Part shown: in pieces, positions 1 through 7,482 of the stretch | How the letters are laid out: every line of letters begins with the position of its first letter | How positions within the stretch are numbered: position 1 is the first letter of the stretch | Assembly (NCBI GenBank): GCA_025935515.1 | Contig: JAICVC010000053.1 | Location: 1 to 12,042, forward strand | Source of the DNA: Sphingomonas sp. | Lineage (GTDB): Bacteria; Pseudomonadota; Alphaproteobacteria; Sphingomonadales; Sphingomonadaceae | Direction of reading: 5' to 3' | DNA length: 12,042 bases | Translations under genes and position numbers: made by a program | Notes under the pieces: model-generated | What the model saw: only the letters and a program-made list of their open reading frames with translations | Database searches by the model: none | What the model was told of the DNA's origin: nothing

Positions 1-17
1 GCGATGTCCGCGCTCAT
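1..17 (-). CDS. Start of a downstream gene, probably ribonuclease III (partial)
   Basis: Reading leftward, an ATG at 17-15 opens a frame encoding M-S-A-D-I before the window ends. It overlaps the lepB stop codon in an ATGA arrangement, which suggests translational coupling. In many proteobacteria rnc (ribonuclease III) follows lepB directly, and an MSADI-type opening would suit a short alphaproteobacterial RNase III N-terminus. Five codons cannot identify a protein, so the identity rests only on gene order. Confidence 0.4.
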
Positions 18-877
18 TCGCGTCCCTCGGTGTAGGCGTCGCCAATCCGGCTAGAGCGGAGCGCGCTGAACCATGTCCACGGCTTCAGGTAGGAGGCGCT
101 GCCGTCGGTCGACCAGAAGGTTAAGGATGCCCGGCCGATGAGATTGTCGGCCGGGACCATGCCGATTCCGCCCGCAAAAGCCGGAAAGCGGCTGTCGAGG
201 CTGTCGTCGCGATTGTCGCCCACGAGGAAGACGTGTCCCGCGGGCACCTTCGCCTTGGGGAAGTCGTCTGCCTGTCCATGGTCGACCTGGTCGAGCACGG
301 TGTAGCTCGGTCCGCCGGGAAGCGTTTCGAGAAATGCCCGATAGACGCACGTCGGGCGGTTGCCCGAGAGGACGATCAGCAACGGCGTCGCGGGCGGGAC
401 GGCCCGGCACGGACTGTTGGCGCTGACCGCAACGACCGCCGGCGGCAAGGCCTGCCGCGTGACGATCCGCCCGTTGAGGATCAAGCGTCCGCGACGGACT
501 TCGACGGTGTCGCCGGGCAGGCCGATCACGCGCTTGATGAGGTCGGAATCCTCGTCGGGATGGTGGAACACCACCACATCGCCGCGCTCGGGCAGTGCGC
601 CGAGAACTCGGCCCGCAAACGACGGAAACCCGAACGGGAAGCTGTAGCGCGAATAGCCGTACGGCCATTTGGCGACCACGAGATAGTCGCCGATGTACAG
701 CGTCGGCAGCATTGACCCGGACGGGATATTGAACGGCGCAGCGACGAAGCTTCGGAAAACCCAGGCCAGGATCGCCACCGCCAGCACGAAGCGGATCAGC
801 GAGCCCGCGCTCTCCTTCTTTTCGCGTTTGTTCGCACCCGCGGCCGGTCGGCTGCGGCGTAAGGATCGCGGCGGCAT
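14..877 (-). CDS. lepB: Signal peptidase I
   Basis: This inner-membrane serine protease removes signal peptides from exported proteins. From ATG 877 it is 287 residues. A basic N-terminus is followed by one membrane anchor (about residues 27-47). The family boxes are all present: IPSGSMLPTL with nucleophile Ser55, DLIKRVIGLPGD with general-base Lys115, and VGDNRDDSLDSR near the C-terminus. The frame stays open upstream to 976, but those 33 residues do not look like a signal peptidase and would run past the pgi start. The ATG at 877 gives the usual short cytoplasmic tail, although no clear Shine-Dalgarno precedes it. The stop overlaps the next gene (ATGA), so lepB is probably the lead gene of a leftward operon. 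Identity is very secure; the exact start is less so. Confidence 0.96.
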   Translation of the reverse strand: MPPRSLRRSRPAAGANKREKKESAGSLIRFVLAVAILAWVFRSFVAAPFNIPSGSMLPTLYIGDYLVVAKWPYGYSRYSFPFGFPSFAGRVLGALPERGDVVVFHHPDEDSDLIKRVIGLPGDTVEVRRGRLILNGRIVTRQALPPAVVAVSANSPCRAVPPATPLLIVLSGNRPTCVYRAFLETLPGGPSYTVLDQVDHGQADDFPKAKVPAGHVFLVGDNRDDSLDSRFPAFAGGIGMVPADNLIGRASLTFWSTDGSASYLKPWTWFSALRSSRIGDAYTEGRE

Positions 878-956
878 CGCAATGCTTGTTTCCGGCGAAC
901 AGCGACAGGTCAAGCCGGGGTGGCAAAACACGGCTCTCGCATTATGTGCGGCGGCG
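878..956. promoter_or_regulatory. Divergent intergenic region between lepB and pgi
   Basis: These 79 bp separate the oppositely read lepB and pgi starts, so they should hold or overlap promoters for both. A TTGACC box reading leftward lies at 913-908, but no good -10 box follows at the expected distance. Rightward, CATTAT near 940 is a weak -10 candidate. Neither gene has a clear Shine-Dalgarno here. The regulatory role is inferred from layout, not from strong motifs. Confidence 0.4.
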
Positions 957-2432
957 ATGAACCAGCCTTCGATCAAGCGGCTCGACGAATTGTTCGCTGC
1001 CGAGCCTGACCGCCTGAGCCGCCTCAGCTTCGACGTCGCCGCAATCTATTTCGATTGGTCCAAGACCCACCTCGACGCGGAGCTGATCCAGGCATTCGTC
1101 GACCGCGCCGAAACCCGGAGTTTTGCTGCTGCGCGCGACACGCTGTTCGCCGGCGGGGTCGTCAATCGTAGCGAGGGGCGGCCCGCAACCCATGTTGCGG
1201 AGCGCGGCAGCGGCTCACCCGAAGACGTCGATCTCGCCGCGGCCCGGCACCTGCGGACGCGCGCGCTTGTCGATGCGATCGAAGCCGGGGCCTTCGGCGA
1301 CGTGACCGGCATCCTCCACATCGGGATTGGCGGCTCGGTCCTCGGTCCCGCACTGCTTGTCGATGCGCTGGGGCGGCGGGCGGCTGCGTTCAACGTGCGG
1401 TTCCTGTCGAATATCGACGGCGCCGCGTTCGACGATGCAGTGCGAACGCTCGATCCCGCGACCACCCTCGTCGTGGTCGCTTCGAAGACCTTCACCACGC
1501 TCGAGACGCTGACCAACATGGAAGCCGCGCGCGCCTGGCTGAGCGAGGCCGGTGTCGAGGATCCCGACAGCCGATTGATTGCCGTCACCGCCAGGCCCGA
1601 GGCGGCGCTCGACCAGGGCATCGACGAAACTCGCATCCTGCAATTCGGCGAGGGCGTCGGGGGACGCTATTCGATGTGGAGCGCGGTCGGCCTAAGCGCG
1701 GCGCTTGCGCTCGGCTGGGACGCGTTCGAGGCGCTGCTCGAAGGCGCGGCCGAGATGGACCGGCATTTCCGCTTTGCCGAGCCGGACGCGAACGTTCCGC
1801 TGCTGGCCGCATTCGCCGACCGCTTTTACGTCGAGCAGGCAGCATGCCAGACCCGAGGCGTGTTCGCGTATGACGAGCGGCTGCGGCTGTTGCCTTTCTA
1901 TCTTCAACAGCTCGAAATGGAATCGAACGGCAAGTCGGTCACCACGGACGGCGAGGCGGTTGAGCGGCCGACCGCGCCGGTGACCTGGGGCGGGACCGGG
2001 ACCGACGCCCAACACGCCGTCTTTCAGCTGCTCCACCAGGGCACGGTGCAGACGCCCGTCGAATTCATCGCCGTGCGCGAAGCCGACGATGCGCAGGACC
2101 CGGAGCATCACCGCCTGCTCCTGCTCAACGCCTTCGCGCAGGGCGCGGCACTGATGCAGGGGCGCCGGAGCGAGGACCCGCAGCGAAGCTATTCGGGCAA
2201 TCGCCCCAGCGCGACGATCCTCCTCGACCGCCTCGACGCGCGGTCGCTGGGTGCGTTGATCGCCTTCTACGAGCATCGCACCTTCGCCAATGCGGTGCTG
2301 CTCGGGATCAATCCGTTCGACCAGTTCGGGGTCGAATTGGGCAAGAAGATCGCGAGCCAGCTGTCGGAGCGAGCGGGCGGGGACAATCTCGATCCGTCCA
2401 CCTCGGCGCTGATTGAAAGAGCGGGTGTCTAA
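957..2432 (+). CDS. pgi: Glucose-6-phosphate isomerase
   Basis: This cytosolic enzyme interconverts glucose-6-phosphate and fructose-6-phosphate. It places hexose phosphate either into the Entner-Doudoroff and pentose-phosphate routes or into gluconeogenesis and glycolysis. The protein is 491 residues from ATG 957. Visible family marks are IGIGGSVLGP (about 123-131), the SKTFTTLET sugar-phosphate loop (176-184), ESNGKS with catalytic Glu322, GTDAQHA with catalytic His353, and FGVELGKK with catalytic Lys463 near the C-terminus. The frame is open back to 693, but that extension is antisense to lepB and unlike the family, so the MNQPSIKRLDELF start was chosen. No clear Shine-Dalgarno is present. 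The stop TAA shares its last A with the gor ATG (TAATG), implying coupled translation. All catalytic residues are intact. Confidence 0.96.
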   Translation: MNQPSIKRLDELFAAEPDRLSRLSFDVAAIYFDWSKTHLDAELIQAFVDRAETRSFAAARDTLFAGGVVNRSEGRPATHVAERGSGSPEDVDLAAARHLRTRALVDAIEAGAFGDVTGILHIGIGGSVLGPALLVDALGRRAAAFNVRFLSNIDGAAFDDAVRTLDPATTLVVVASKTFTTLETLTNMEAARAWLSEAGVEDPDSRLIAVTARPEAALDQGIDETRILQFGEGVGGRYSMWSAVGLSAALALGWDAFEALLEGAAEMDRHFRFAEPDANVPLLAAFADRFYVEQAACQTRGVFAYDERLRLLPFYLQQLEMESNGKSVTTDGEAVERPTAPVTWGGTGTDAQHAVFQLLHQGTVQTPVEFIAVREADDAQDPEHHRLLLLNAFAQGAALMQGRRSEDPQRSYSGNRPSATILLDRLDARSLGALIAFYEHRTFANAVLLGINPFDQFGVELGKKIASQLSERAGGDNLDPSTSALIERAGV

Positions 2433-3772
2433 TGGCCGACTATGACCTGTTCGTGATCGGCGCCGGGTCGGGCGGAGTCCGCGCTGCGCGAGTTTCCGCC
2501 GCTTACGGCGCGCGCGTCGCCATCGCCGAGGAGTATAAGGTCGGCGGGACCTGCGTCATCCGCGGCTGCGTGCCCAAGAAATTGCTGATCTTCGGCGCGC
2601 ATTTCGCCGAGGATCTCGACGATGCGGCGATGTTCGGCTGGGACGTGCCGACCAAGCGTTTCGACTGGCAGGTGCTGCGCGATAATGTGCTTGGCGAAGT
2701 GTGCAGGCTTGAAGAGGCTTACACCGAGACGCTGACCAATCACGACGTCACGATTTACAAGGAGCGTGCCGAGCTCACCGGTCCGAACAAGGTGCGGCTC
2801 GCGAGCGGCAAGGAGGTGGCTGCCGACAAGATCCTGATCGCCACCGGCGCCACGCCGGTCATGCCGGGGATCGAGGGGATCGAGCATGCGATCAGCTCGA
2901 ACGAGGTATTCCACCTCGAGCAACTGCCGAAGCGCGTCGTGATTGCGGGCGGCGGCTATATCGCCAACGAATTCGCCGGGATCTTCGACCAGTTCGGAAG
3001 CCAGGTGACGCTCGTCAACCGGACCGACGTTATCCTGCGGCACTACGATCAGCAGATCGTCGACCGCCTGATGCAGATCTCGATCCGCAAGGGGATCGAT
3101 TTCAAGTTCCACGCGACGATCGAGAAGATCGAGAAGCACGACGACGGCACCCTCGACGTCCGGATGACCGGTTGCGACGATATCGAGACCGACCAGTTGC
3201 TGTTCGCGACCGGCCGCAAGCCGAACACGACGAGCCTCGGGCTCGATGCCGCCGGAGTCGCGGTCGGCGATAAGGGGCAAATCAAGGTCGATGCCGACAA
3301 TCGCACCAGCGTGCCATCGATCTTCGCGGTCGGCGACGTCACCGACCGCATCCAGCTCACGCCCGTCGCGATCCGCGAAGGGCAAGCCTTCGCCGACACC
3401 TTCTTCGGCAACAACCCAACTCAGGTCGATTACAGCTGTGTGCCGTCGGCGGTATTTAGCCACCCCCCGCTCGCCGGAGTCGGCATGACCGAGGGCGAGG
3501 CGCGCAACAAGCTCGGCCAGGTGAAGACCTACACGTCGGACTTCCGGGCGATGAAGAACGTCCTCGCCGGCCGCAACGAGCGCTCGCTCTACAAGCTGGT
3601 GGTCGATGGCACGACCGACCGCATCGTCGGCATTCACATGATCGGGCCCGACGCGCCCGAGATCCTCCAGGCCGCCGCAATCGCGATCAAGGGAAAGCTC
3701 AAGAAGGCGGACTTCGACGCGACGGTTGCGCTCCACCCGACCATGGCCGAAGAGCTCGTGCTGATGCGCTGA
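2432..3772 (+). CDS. gor: Glutathione-disulfide reductase
   Basis: This FAD flavoprotein uses NADPH to reduce oxidised glutathione and keep the cytosolic thiol pool reduced. At 446 residues it has normal length. An N-terminal Rossmann motif GAGSGG (10-15) binds FAD. The redox pair Cys41/Cys46 lies in GGTCVIRGCVPKK. A second Rossmann motif AGGGYIANE (172-180), followed by Arg197 in VNRTD, fits NADPH rather than NADH use. ATGATP, FATGRKPN and FAVGDVTD are usual disulfide-reductase segments. HPTMAEELVLMR ends the protein, with the catalytic His435/Glu440 pair of the partner active site. The CVIRGC form and compact C-terminus favour glutathione reductase over lipoamide dehydrogenase or mercuric reductase. 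The start overlaps the pgi stop by one base. The gene end is followed immediately by a palindromic repeat. Confidence 0.95.
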   Translation: MADYDLFVIGAGSGGVRAARVSAAYGARVAIAEEYKVGGTCVIRGCVPKKLLIFGAHFAEDLDDAAMFGWDVPTKRFDWQVLRDNVLGEVCRLEEAYTETLTNHDVTIYKERAELTGPNKVRLASGKEVAADKILIATGATPVMPGIEGIEHAISSNEVFHLEQLPKRVVIAGGGYIANEFAGIFDQFGSQVTLVNRTDVILRHYDQQIVDRLMQISIRKGIDFKFHATIEKIEKHDDGTLDVRMTGCDDIETDQLLFATGRKPNTTSLGLDAAGVAVGDKGQIKVDADNRTSVPSIFAVGDVTDRIQLTPVAIREGQAFADTFFGNNPTQVDYSCVPSAVFSHPPLAGVGMTEGEARNKLGQVKTYTSDFRAMKNVLAGRNERSLYKLVVDGTTDRIVGIHMIGPDAPEILQAAAIAIKGKLKKADFDATVALHPTMAEELVLMR

Positions 3773-3773
3773 T

Positions 3774-3851
3774 CGTCATTGCGAGCGTAGCGAAGCATTC
3801 CAGCGCTTGTTACTGGGTTGCCGCGGCGCCTGCCGGCGCCTGGCAATGACG
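3774..3851. repeat. Palindromic intergenic repeat (CGTCATTGCGAGCG type)
   Basis: The 78-bp element starts two bases after the gor stop. It has perfect 9-bp inverted ends, CGTCATTGC at 3774-3782 and GCAATGACG at 3843-3851. The left half runs on as GAGCGTAGCGAAGCATTCCAG, and read leftward the right half gives the familiar RYARND peptide. Dispersed copies of this palindrome type are known in many alphaproteobacteria. Its right end contains the ATG used by the next gene. It could form a hairpin in the mRNA between gor and the oxidoreductase and so affect transcript stability or read-through. Confidence 0.8.
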
Positions 3852-5450
3852 GGAACCGAATCAATCTCCTACGATGCGATTATTATCGGGGCTGGGCACA
3901 ACGGCCTCACCTGCGCTTACTACCTCGCGAAAAGGGGCCTGAAGGTCGCTGTCCTGGAGGCGGCGGAGACCGTCGGCGGCGCGGCTGTGACCGACGAATT
4001 CCTGCCGGGCTTTCGCAACAGCGCCGCGAGCTACACGGTCAGCCTGCTCCAGCCCAAGGTGATCCGCGACATGCAGCTCGAGCGGCATGGACTGAAGGTC
4101 GTGCTTCGCAAGACCGACAACTTCCTCCCTGCCGATGGCGATTACCTGCTCGCCGGGCGCGGCGGCCTTACCCGGAAGGAGATCGGGCGGCATCATAAGG
4201 CGGATGCGGAGGCTTACGACCGCTACGTCAACGAGTTGGAGACGGTCGTCCGACTTCTCAAGAAATGGCTGCTCCGCGCGCCGCCCAACGTCGGCCGGAC
4301 CGTCAGCGCGATCCCCAAGCTGCTGAGCCTTGGCCGCGACATGGCCGGCCTGTCGCTCGCCGAGACCCGGATCGTGCACGATTTCGCCGTGCGCAGCGCG
4401 GCGGACATCCTCGACCGGCATTTCGAAGGCGACCTCGTCAAGGCGCTGTTCGGCTTTGACGGCGTCGTCGGCAATTTCGCCTCGCCGCAATCGCCGGGGA
4501 CCGGCTACGTGCTGCTGCATCATTTGTTCGGCGAAGCGGCGGGCGTGCCGGGAGCCTGGGGCCATGCAATTGGCGGCATGGGCTCGATCACCCAGGCCAT
4601 GGCCCGCGCCTGCCGCGAAGCCGGGATCGACATCCTCCTTGGGCAACCGGTTGAGGAAGTGATCGTGAACAACGGCCGCGCCGCAGGCGTTGTTGCTGGG
4701 GGCAAAGCTTGGCGTGCTGCAACTGTTGTCGCTGGCGTCAATCCCAAGCTGCTGTTTGATCGGCTGGTCCCGAGAGGGGCGGTCGACGCCGACGTTGCGT
4801 CTCGCATGCACGGCTGGAAATGCGAAAGCGCGACCTTCCGGATGAACGTCGCGCTGTCCGAGCTCCCCAAGTTCACCGTGCTTCCCAAGAAGGGCAATCA
4901 CCTGACGGCGGGAATCATCATGGCGCCGAGCCTCGATTACATGCACCGGGCCTATCTCGACGCGGCGGTGAACGGTTGGGCCCAGCAGCCGATCATCGAA
5001 ATGCTGATCCCCTCGACGCTGGACTCGACGCTGGCGCCAAAGGGACGGCACGTCGCGAGCCTGTTCTGCCAGCACTTCCGTTACGATCTCGGCGCGGGCC
5101 GCAGCTGGGACGAGGAACGCGAAGCGGCCGCCGACCAGATCATTGCGACGGTGGACACCCATGCACCCGGGTTCGCCAAATCGGTGCTGGGGCGGCAAAT
5201 CCACTCGCCGCTCGACCTCGAACGCCGCTTCGGCCTGATCGGCGGCGACATCTTCCACGGCAAGATGGGGCTCGACCAATTGTTCAGCGCCCGGCCGATG
5301 ATCGGCGCCGCCGACTACCGGATGCCGCTCAAAGGCCTGTACCTGTGTGGGTCGGGCGCGCATCCCGGCGGCGGAGTCACCGGCGCGCCGGGCCATAATG
5401 CCGCGCAAGCCGTGCTGACCGACCGCCGGTTCTGGAGGCGTCGGCATTGA
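3846..5450 (+). CDS. PYROXD2-like FAD-dependent oxidoreductase (phytoene desaturase superfamily)
   Basis: This 534-residue flavoprotein belongs to the CrtI/phytoene dehydrogenase-like superfamily (COG1233). Segments such as PSTLDSTLAPKGRHV, GGDIFHGKMGLDQLF and GLYLCGSGAHPGGGVTGAPG resemble animal PYROXD2 more than true carotenoid desaturases. An FAD Rossmann motif GAGHNG lies at 15-20, and the C-terminal FAD-binding block starts near residue 497. The substrate is not known from sequence, and no carotenoid genes are adjacent. The ATG at 3846 lies inside the right end of the palindromic repeat. The frame extends upstream to 3807, but that part is repeat-derived. No downstream ATG precedes the FAD motif and there is no evident Shine-Dalgarno. 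The stop overlaps the next gene (TTGA), and GGAGG for that gene lies within this gene's last codons. The family is secure; the reaction is unknown. Confidence 0.9.
   Translation: MTGTESISYDAIIIGAGHNGLTCAYYLAKRGLKVAVLEAAETVGGAAVTDEFLPGFRNSAASYTVSLLQPKVIRDMQLERHGLKVVLRKTDNFLPADGDYLLAGRGGLTRKEIGRHHKADAEAYDRYVNELETVVRLLKKWLLRAPPNVGRTVSAIPKLLSLGRDMAGLSLAETRIVHDFAVRSAADILDRHFEGDLVKALFGFDGVVGNFASPQSPGTGYVLLHHLFGEAAGVPGAWGHAIGGMGSITQAMARACREAGIDILLGQPVEEVIVNNGRAAGVVAGGKAWRAATVVAGVNPKLLFDRLVPRGAVDADVASRMHGWKCESATFRMNVALSELPKFTVLPKKGNHLTAGIIMAPSLDYMHRAYLDAAVNGWAQQPIIEMLIPSTLDSTLAPKGRHVASLFCQHFRYDLGAGRSWDEEREAAADQIIATVDTHAPGFAKSVLGRQIHSPLDLERRFGLIGGDIFHGKMGLDQLFSARPMIGAADYRMPLKGLYLCGSGAHPGGGVTGAPGHNAAQAVLTDRRFWRRRH
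5434..5438 (+). promoter_or_regulatory. Ribosome binding site supporting a TTG start
   Basis: GGAGG lies eight bases before the TTG at 5447. It supports that non-ATG codon as the CoA-transferase start. It sits inside the last codons of the preceding oxidoreductase, so translating ribosomes would deliver directly to it. Confidence 0.75.
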
Positions 5451-6643
5451 CTCCGCTGGAAGGGATCAAGGTCCTCGACCTGAGCCGCGTGCTCGCCGGG
5501 CCCTGGTGCACCCAATTGCTCGCGGACCTCGGCGCGGAAGTGATCAAAATCGAGCGGCCAGGCGCGGGTGACGACACTCGGCATTGGGGACCGCCCTGGT
5601 TCGGCGCCGGCGACGGCAAGGTCGCGGCCTATTTCCTGAGCTGCAACCGGGGCAAGAAATCGGCCGCGATCGATTTTGCCCAGGCCGATGGCGCGGCCCT
5701 GGTCCGCCGGCTGGCGAAGGATGCCGACGTCGTGGTCGAGAATTTCAGGGTCGGGGGCCTCGAGAAGTTTGGCCTCGACGCCGCTTCGCTGCGGGCAGCC
5801 AGCCCGCGCCTCGTCTATGCCTCGATCACCGGCTTCGGGCAGGACGGACCCTACGCCGGCCGCGCCGGCTACGACTTCATGATCCAGGCGATGGGCGGGC
5901 TGATGAGCATCACCGGCCGGCCCGACGGCGAGCCGGGCGGGGGCCCGATGCGGGTCGGCGTCGCGGTCGCCGACCTGTTCACCGGCATGTATACGGCGGT
6001 CGCGATCCTCGCCGCGCTGTTCCGCCGCGAGCGCACCGGCGAGGGCGCGCACATCGACATGGCGCTGTTCGACACGCAGGTCGCGGTGCTCGCCAACCAG
6101 GTGTCGAATGCCCTGGTCTCGGGCGAGGACCCGCCGCGGCAGGGCAACACGCACCCGAACATCGTGCCCTACCAGCCGTTCGATGCCGCCGACCGGCCGA
6201 TCGTCATCGCGGTCGGTAACGATCGCCAATTCGCCAGGCTCGCGCAGATTTGCGGGCATCCGGAATGGACCGCCGACGAGCGCTTCGCGACCAACGCGGC
6301 GCGGGTGGCGAACCGTGCCGAGATCGTCGGACTGATCGCGGGCGCAATCGGCCAGAAACCCGCGGCCCTATGGTTCGAGGAGCTGGAAGCGGCCGGTATT
6401 CCAGCCGGGCCGATCAACAGCGTCACCGAGGCGCTTGCCGACGTCCAGGCCCAGCACCGGGCGATGGTGCGGACGATCGCCGGAGTGCCGCTGGTCGGCT
6501 CGCCGGTCCGGCTGGACGGCGAGCGCGCCGACTCCGACCTGCCGCCGCCGGCGCTCGGCGAACATACTGCAGAGGTGCTCGCCTCCCTCGGGCTCGAGGC
6601 GCGCGAAGTCGAGCGCCTGCGCGCCGCGAAGGTCGTCGGCTAG
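5447..6643 (+). CDS. CaiB/BaiF family (class III) CoA-transferase, SUGCT-like
   Basis: The 398-residue protein moves coenzyme A between carboxylic acids through an aspartyl-CoA intermediate. The family opening LDLSRVLAGPWCTQLLADLG lies at 10-29. It is followed by EVIKIERPGAGDDTRHWGPP, YFLSCNRGKKS, ENF and SITGFGQDGP. The likely catalytic Asp176 is in VAVADLFTGMY. GDDTRHWGPP and NIVPYQPF closely recall human succinyl-CoA:glutarate CoA-transferase (SUGCT), so a dicarboxylate acceptor is a fair guess. Substrates cannot be fixed from sequence, and formyl-CoA transferase or racemase-like members remain possible. Translation starts at TTG, overlapping the oxidoreductase stop by four bases (TTGA) and preceded by GGAGG. 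It ends four bases before the convergent gene's stop. Confidence 0.92.
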   Translation: MTPLEGIKVLDLSRVLAGPWCTQLLADLGAEVIKIERPGAGDDTRHWGPPWFGAGDGKVAAYFLSCNRGKKSAAIDFAQADGAALVRRLAKDADVVVENFRVGGLEKFGLDAASLRAASPRLVYASITGFGQDGPYAGRAGYDFMIQAMGGLMSITGRPDGEPGGGPMRVGVAVADLFTGMYTAVAILAALFRRERTGEGAHIDMALFDTQVAVLANQVSNALVSGEDPPRQGNTHPNIVPYQPFDAADRPIVIAVGNDRQFARLAQICGHPEWTADERFATNAARVANRAEIVGLIAGAIGQKPAALWFEELEAAGIPAGPINSVTEALADVQAQHRAMVRTIAGVPLVGSPVRLDGERADSDLPPPALGEHTAEVLASLGLEAREVERLRAAKVVG

Positions 6644-6658
6644 GGGACTACTTCCCCT
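6642..6658. terminator. Small hairpin between converging genes
   Basis: AGGGGA at 6642-6647 pairs with TCCCCT at 6653-6658 around a 5-base loop. It covers the stop codons of the CoA-transferase and the opposing small exported protein. Neither strand has a run of T after the stem, so this is at best a weak bidirectional terminator. Confidence 0.35.
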
Positions 6659-7325
6659 TGCCGGCGCTCTCGACGAGGAGGTCGAGCTGCTTCTGGCAGC
6701 CGTTCTCGATCAGCACCTGCGCCGCGCCGACGAGATCGGCCGGCGGGTTGGACACCGTGACCACGTCGAGGCTGCTGCGCTCGCCGGTGCCCGGCCACTC
6801 GATCTGGTAGCTGGTGCCGTTCCTGATCGGCACCGCGGCCGGCCAGCTGGCCATTGCATCGCCCGCCGCCCAGCTCAGCTCCTGGCTCTTGCCGTCGGCC
6901 GAACGGATCTGGACCGTCGTCGCGGCCTCGCTGTCGGCCCGCCACAGCTGAACGGTCGAGGCGCTGTTGACGCAGACCTTGCCGCCGGAACCGACGTCGA
7001 TGTCCCAGATGCTGGGGTTGTGCGCGATCTCGGCCGCGCGCAGCGCGCCGAAGCGCCCGCGCTGGCCGGCGGCCGAGGACAGCGCGACCTGCTTGGCGTC
7101 GAAATTGCCCGGGCCCCGCAGCGTCTGGGCGCTGCTCGGCCCGATCACGGTGATGACGTCGCCCCCCTGGAGGATGATCTTGGCCGTCTCCGGAAGCGTC
7201 TTTCCGGGCGGGTAGGACTTGGCGGACGGCCCCAGCGATTTCACCACCACGACACTCGCGACGCCCGCCGTCGATCCGAATGCAAGCGCGACTGCTGCGC
7301 CCCACAGCATTAGCTTACGCATCAT
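6648..7325 (-). CDS. Exported protein of unknown function
   Basis: I do not recognise a named family. From ATG 7325 the protein is 225 residues; a second ATG follows directly at 7322. Both are served by AAGGAG, at 5 or 8 bases. The longer frame from 7358 lacks that support. The N-terminus MMRKLMLWGAAVALAF is a good signal peptide or membrane anchor, so the rest probably acts in the periplasm. Residues about 30-75 (SYPPGKTLPE, ILQGGDVITVIG, QTLRGPGNF) recall the beta-rich opening of FecR-like domains, a loose resemblance only. Two cysteines (VCVNS, ENGCQK) could pair after export. It stands alone on its strand, converging on the CoA-transferase, and has its own promoter candidate upstream. Proteins of this type occur in sphingomonads, from memory and unchecked. 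Confidence 0.8.
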   Translation of the reverse strand: MMRKLMLWGAAVALAFGSTAGVASVVVVKSLGPSAKSYPPGKTLPETAKIILQGGDVITVIGPSSAQTLRGPGNFDAKQVALSSAAGQRGRFGALRAAEIAHNPSIWDIDVGSGGKVCVNSASTVQLWRADSEAATTVQIRSADGKSQELSWAAGDAMASWPAAVPIRNGTSYQIEWPGTGERSSLDVVTVSNPPADLVGAAQVLIENGCQKQLDLLVESAGKGK

Positions 7326-7330
7326 CCAAG

Positions 7331-7336
7331 CTCCTT
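7331..7336 (-). promoter_or_regulatory. Ribosome binding site of the exported protein
   Basis: AAGGAG read leftward lies five bases before the ATG at 7325 and eight before the ATG at 7322. It is the strongest SD-like site on the leftward strand here and excludes the upstream start at 7358. Confidence 0.75.
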
Positions 7337-7416
7337 GTTTGTATTCGCCAAATCGCATTCCCGCATCGCCTGAGAGGCAGCGGCCGAGTCGGATACCACT
7401 GTCGCTTTGGCGGCAA

Positions 7417-7443
7417 ATTATGCTTTGATTTGAACGCGGTCAA
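7417..7443 (-). promoter_or_regulatory. Candidate sigma-70-like promoter for the exported protein
   Basis: Read leftward, TTGACC (7443-7438) and CATAAT (7422-7417) are separated by 15 bases, slightly short of ideal. The pair lies about 90 bases before the start codon, in AT-rich sequence that stands out from the GC-rich surroundings. A perfect 12-bp palindrome TCAATTAATTGA (7440-7451) overlaps the -35 side and could be an operator. Motif-based only. Confidence 0.35.
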
Positions 7444-7482
7444 TTAATTGAGATTGAAGCGGGCCGCGCGGCACGCGGAGCA

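Noticed and set aside
693..956. N-terminal extension of pgi
   Set aside because: The extra 88 residues run antisense through lepB and are unlike isomerase N-termini.
878..976. N-terminal extension of lepB
   Set aside because: The 33 added residues overlap the pgi start and lack signal-peptidase features; the ATG at 877 gives the normal layout.
2429..3736. A 435-codon frame on the minus strand opposite gor
   Set aside because: It is an exact shadow of gor; its charged, repetitive composition is typical of antisense frames in GC-rich DNA and it has no recognisable motifs.
3861..5447. A 528-codon minus-strand frame opposite the oxidoreductase
   Set aside because: The plus-strand protein has clear FAD motifs and family-like segments; the opposite frame shows none and reflects GC bias at third positions.
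6435..7313. A 292-codon plus-strand frame over the CoA-transferase end and the exported protein
   Set aside because: It crosses two supported genes in the wrong frame or strand, with arginine-rich composition and no domain.
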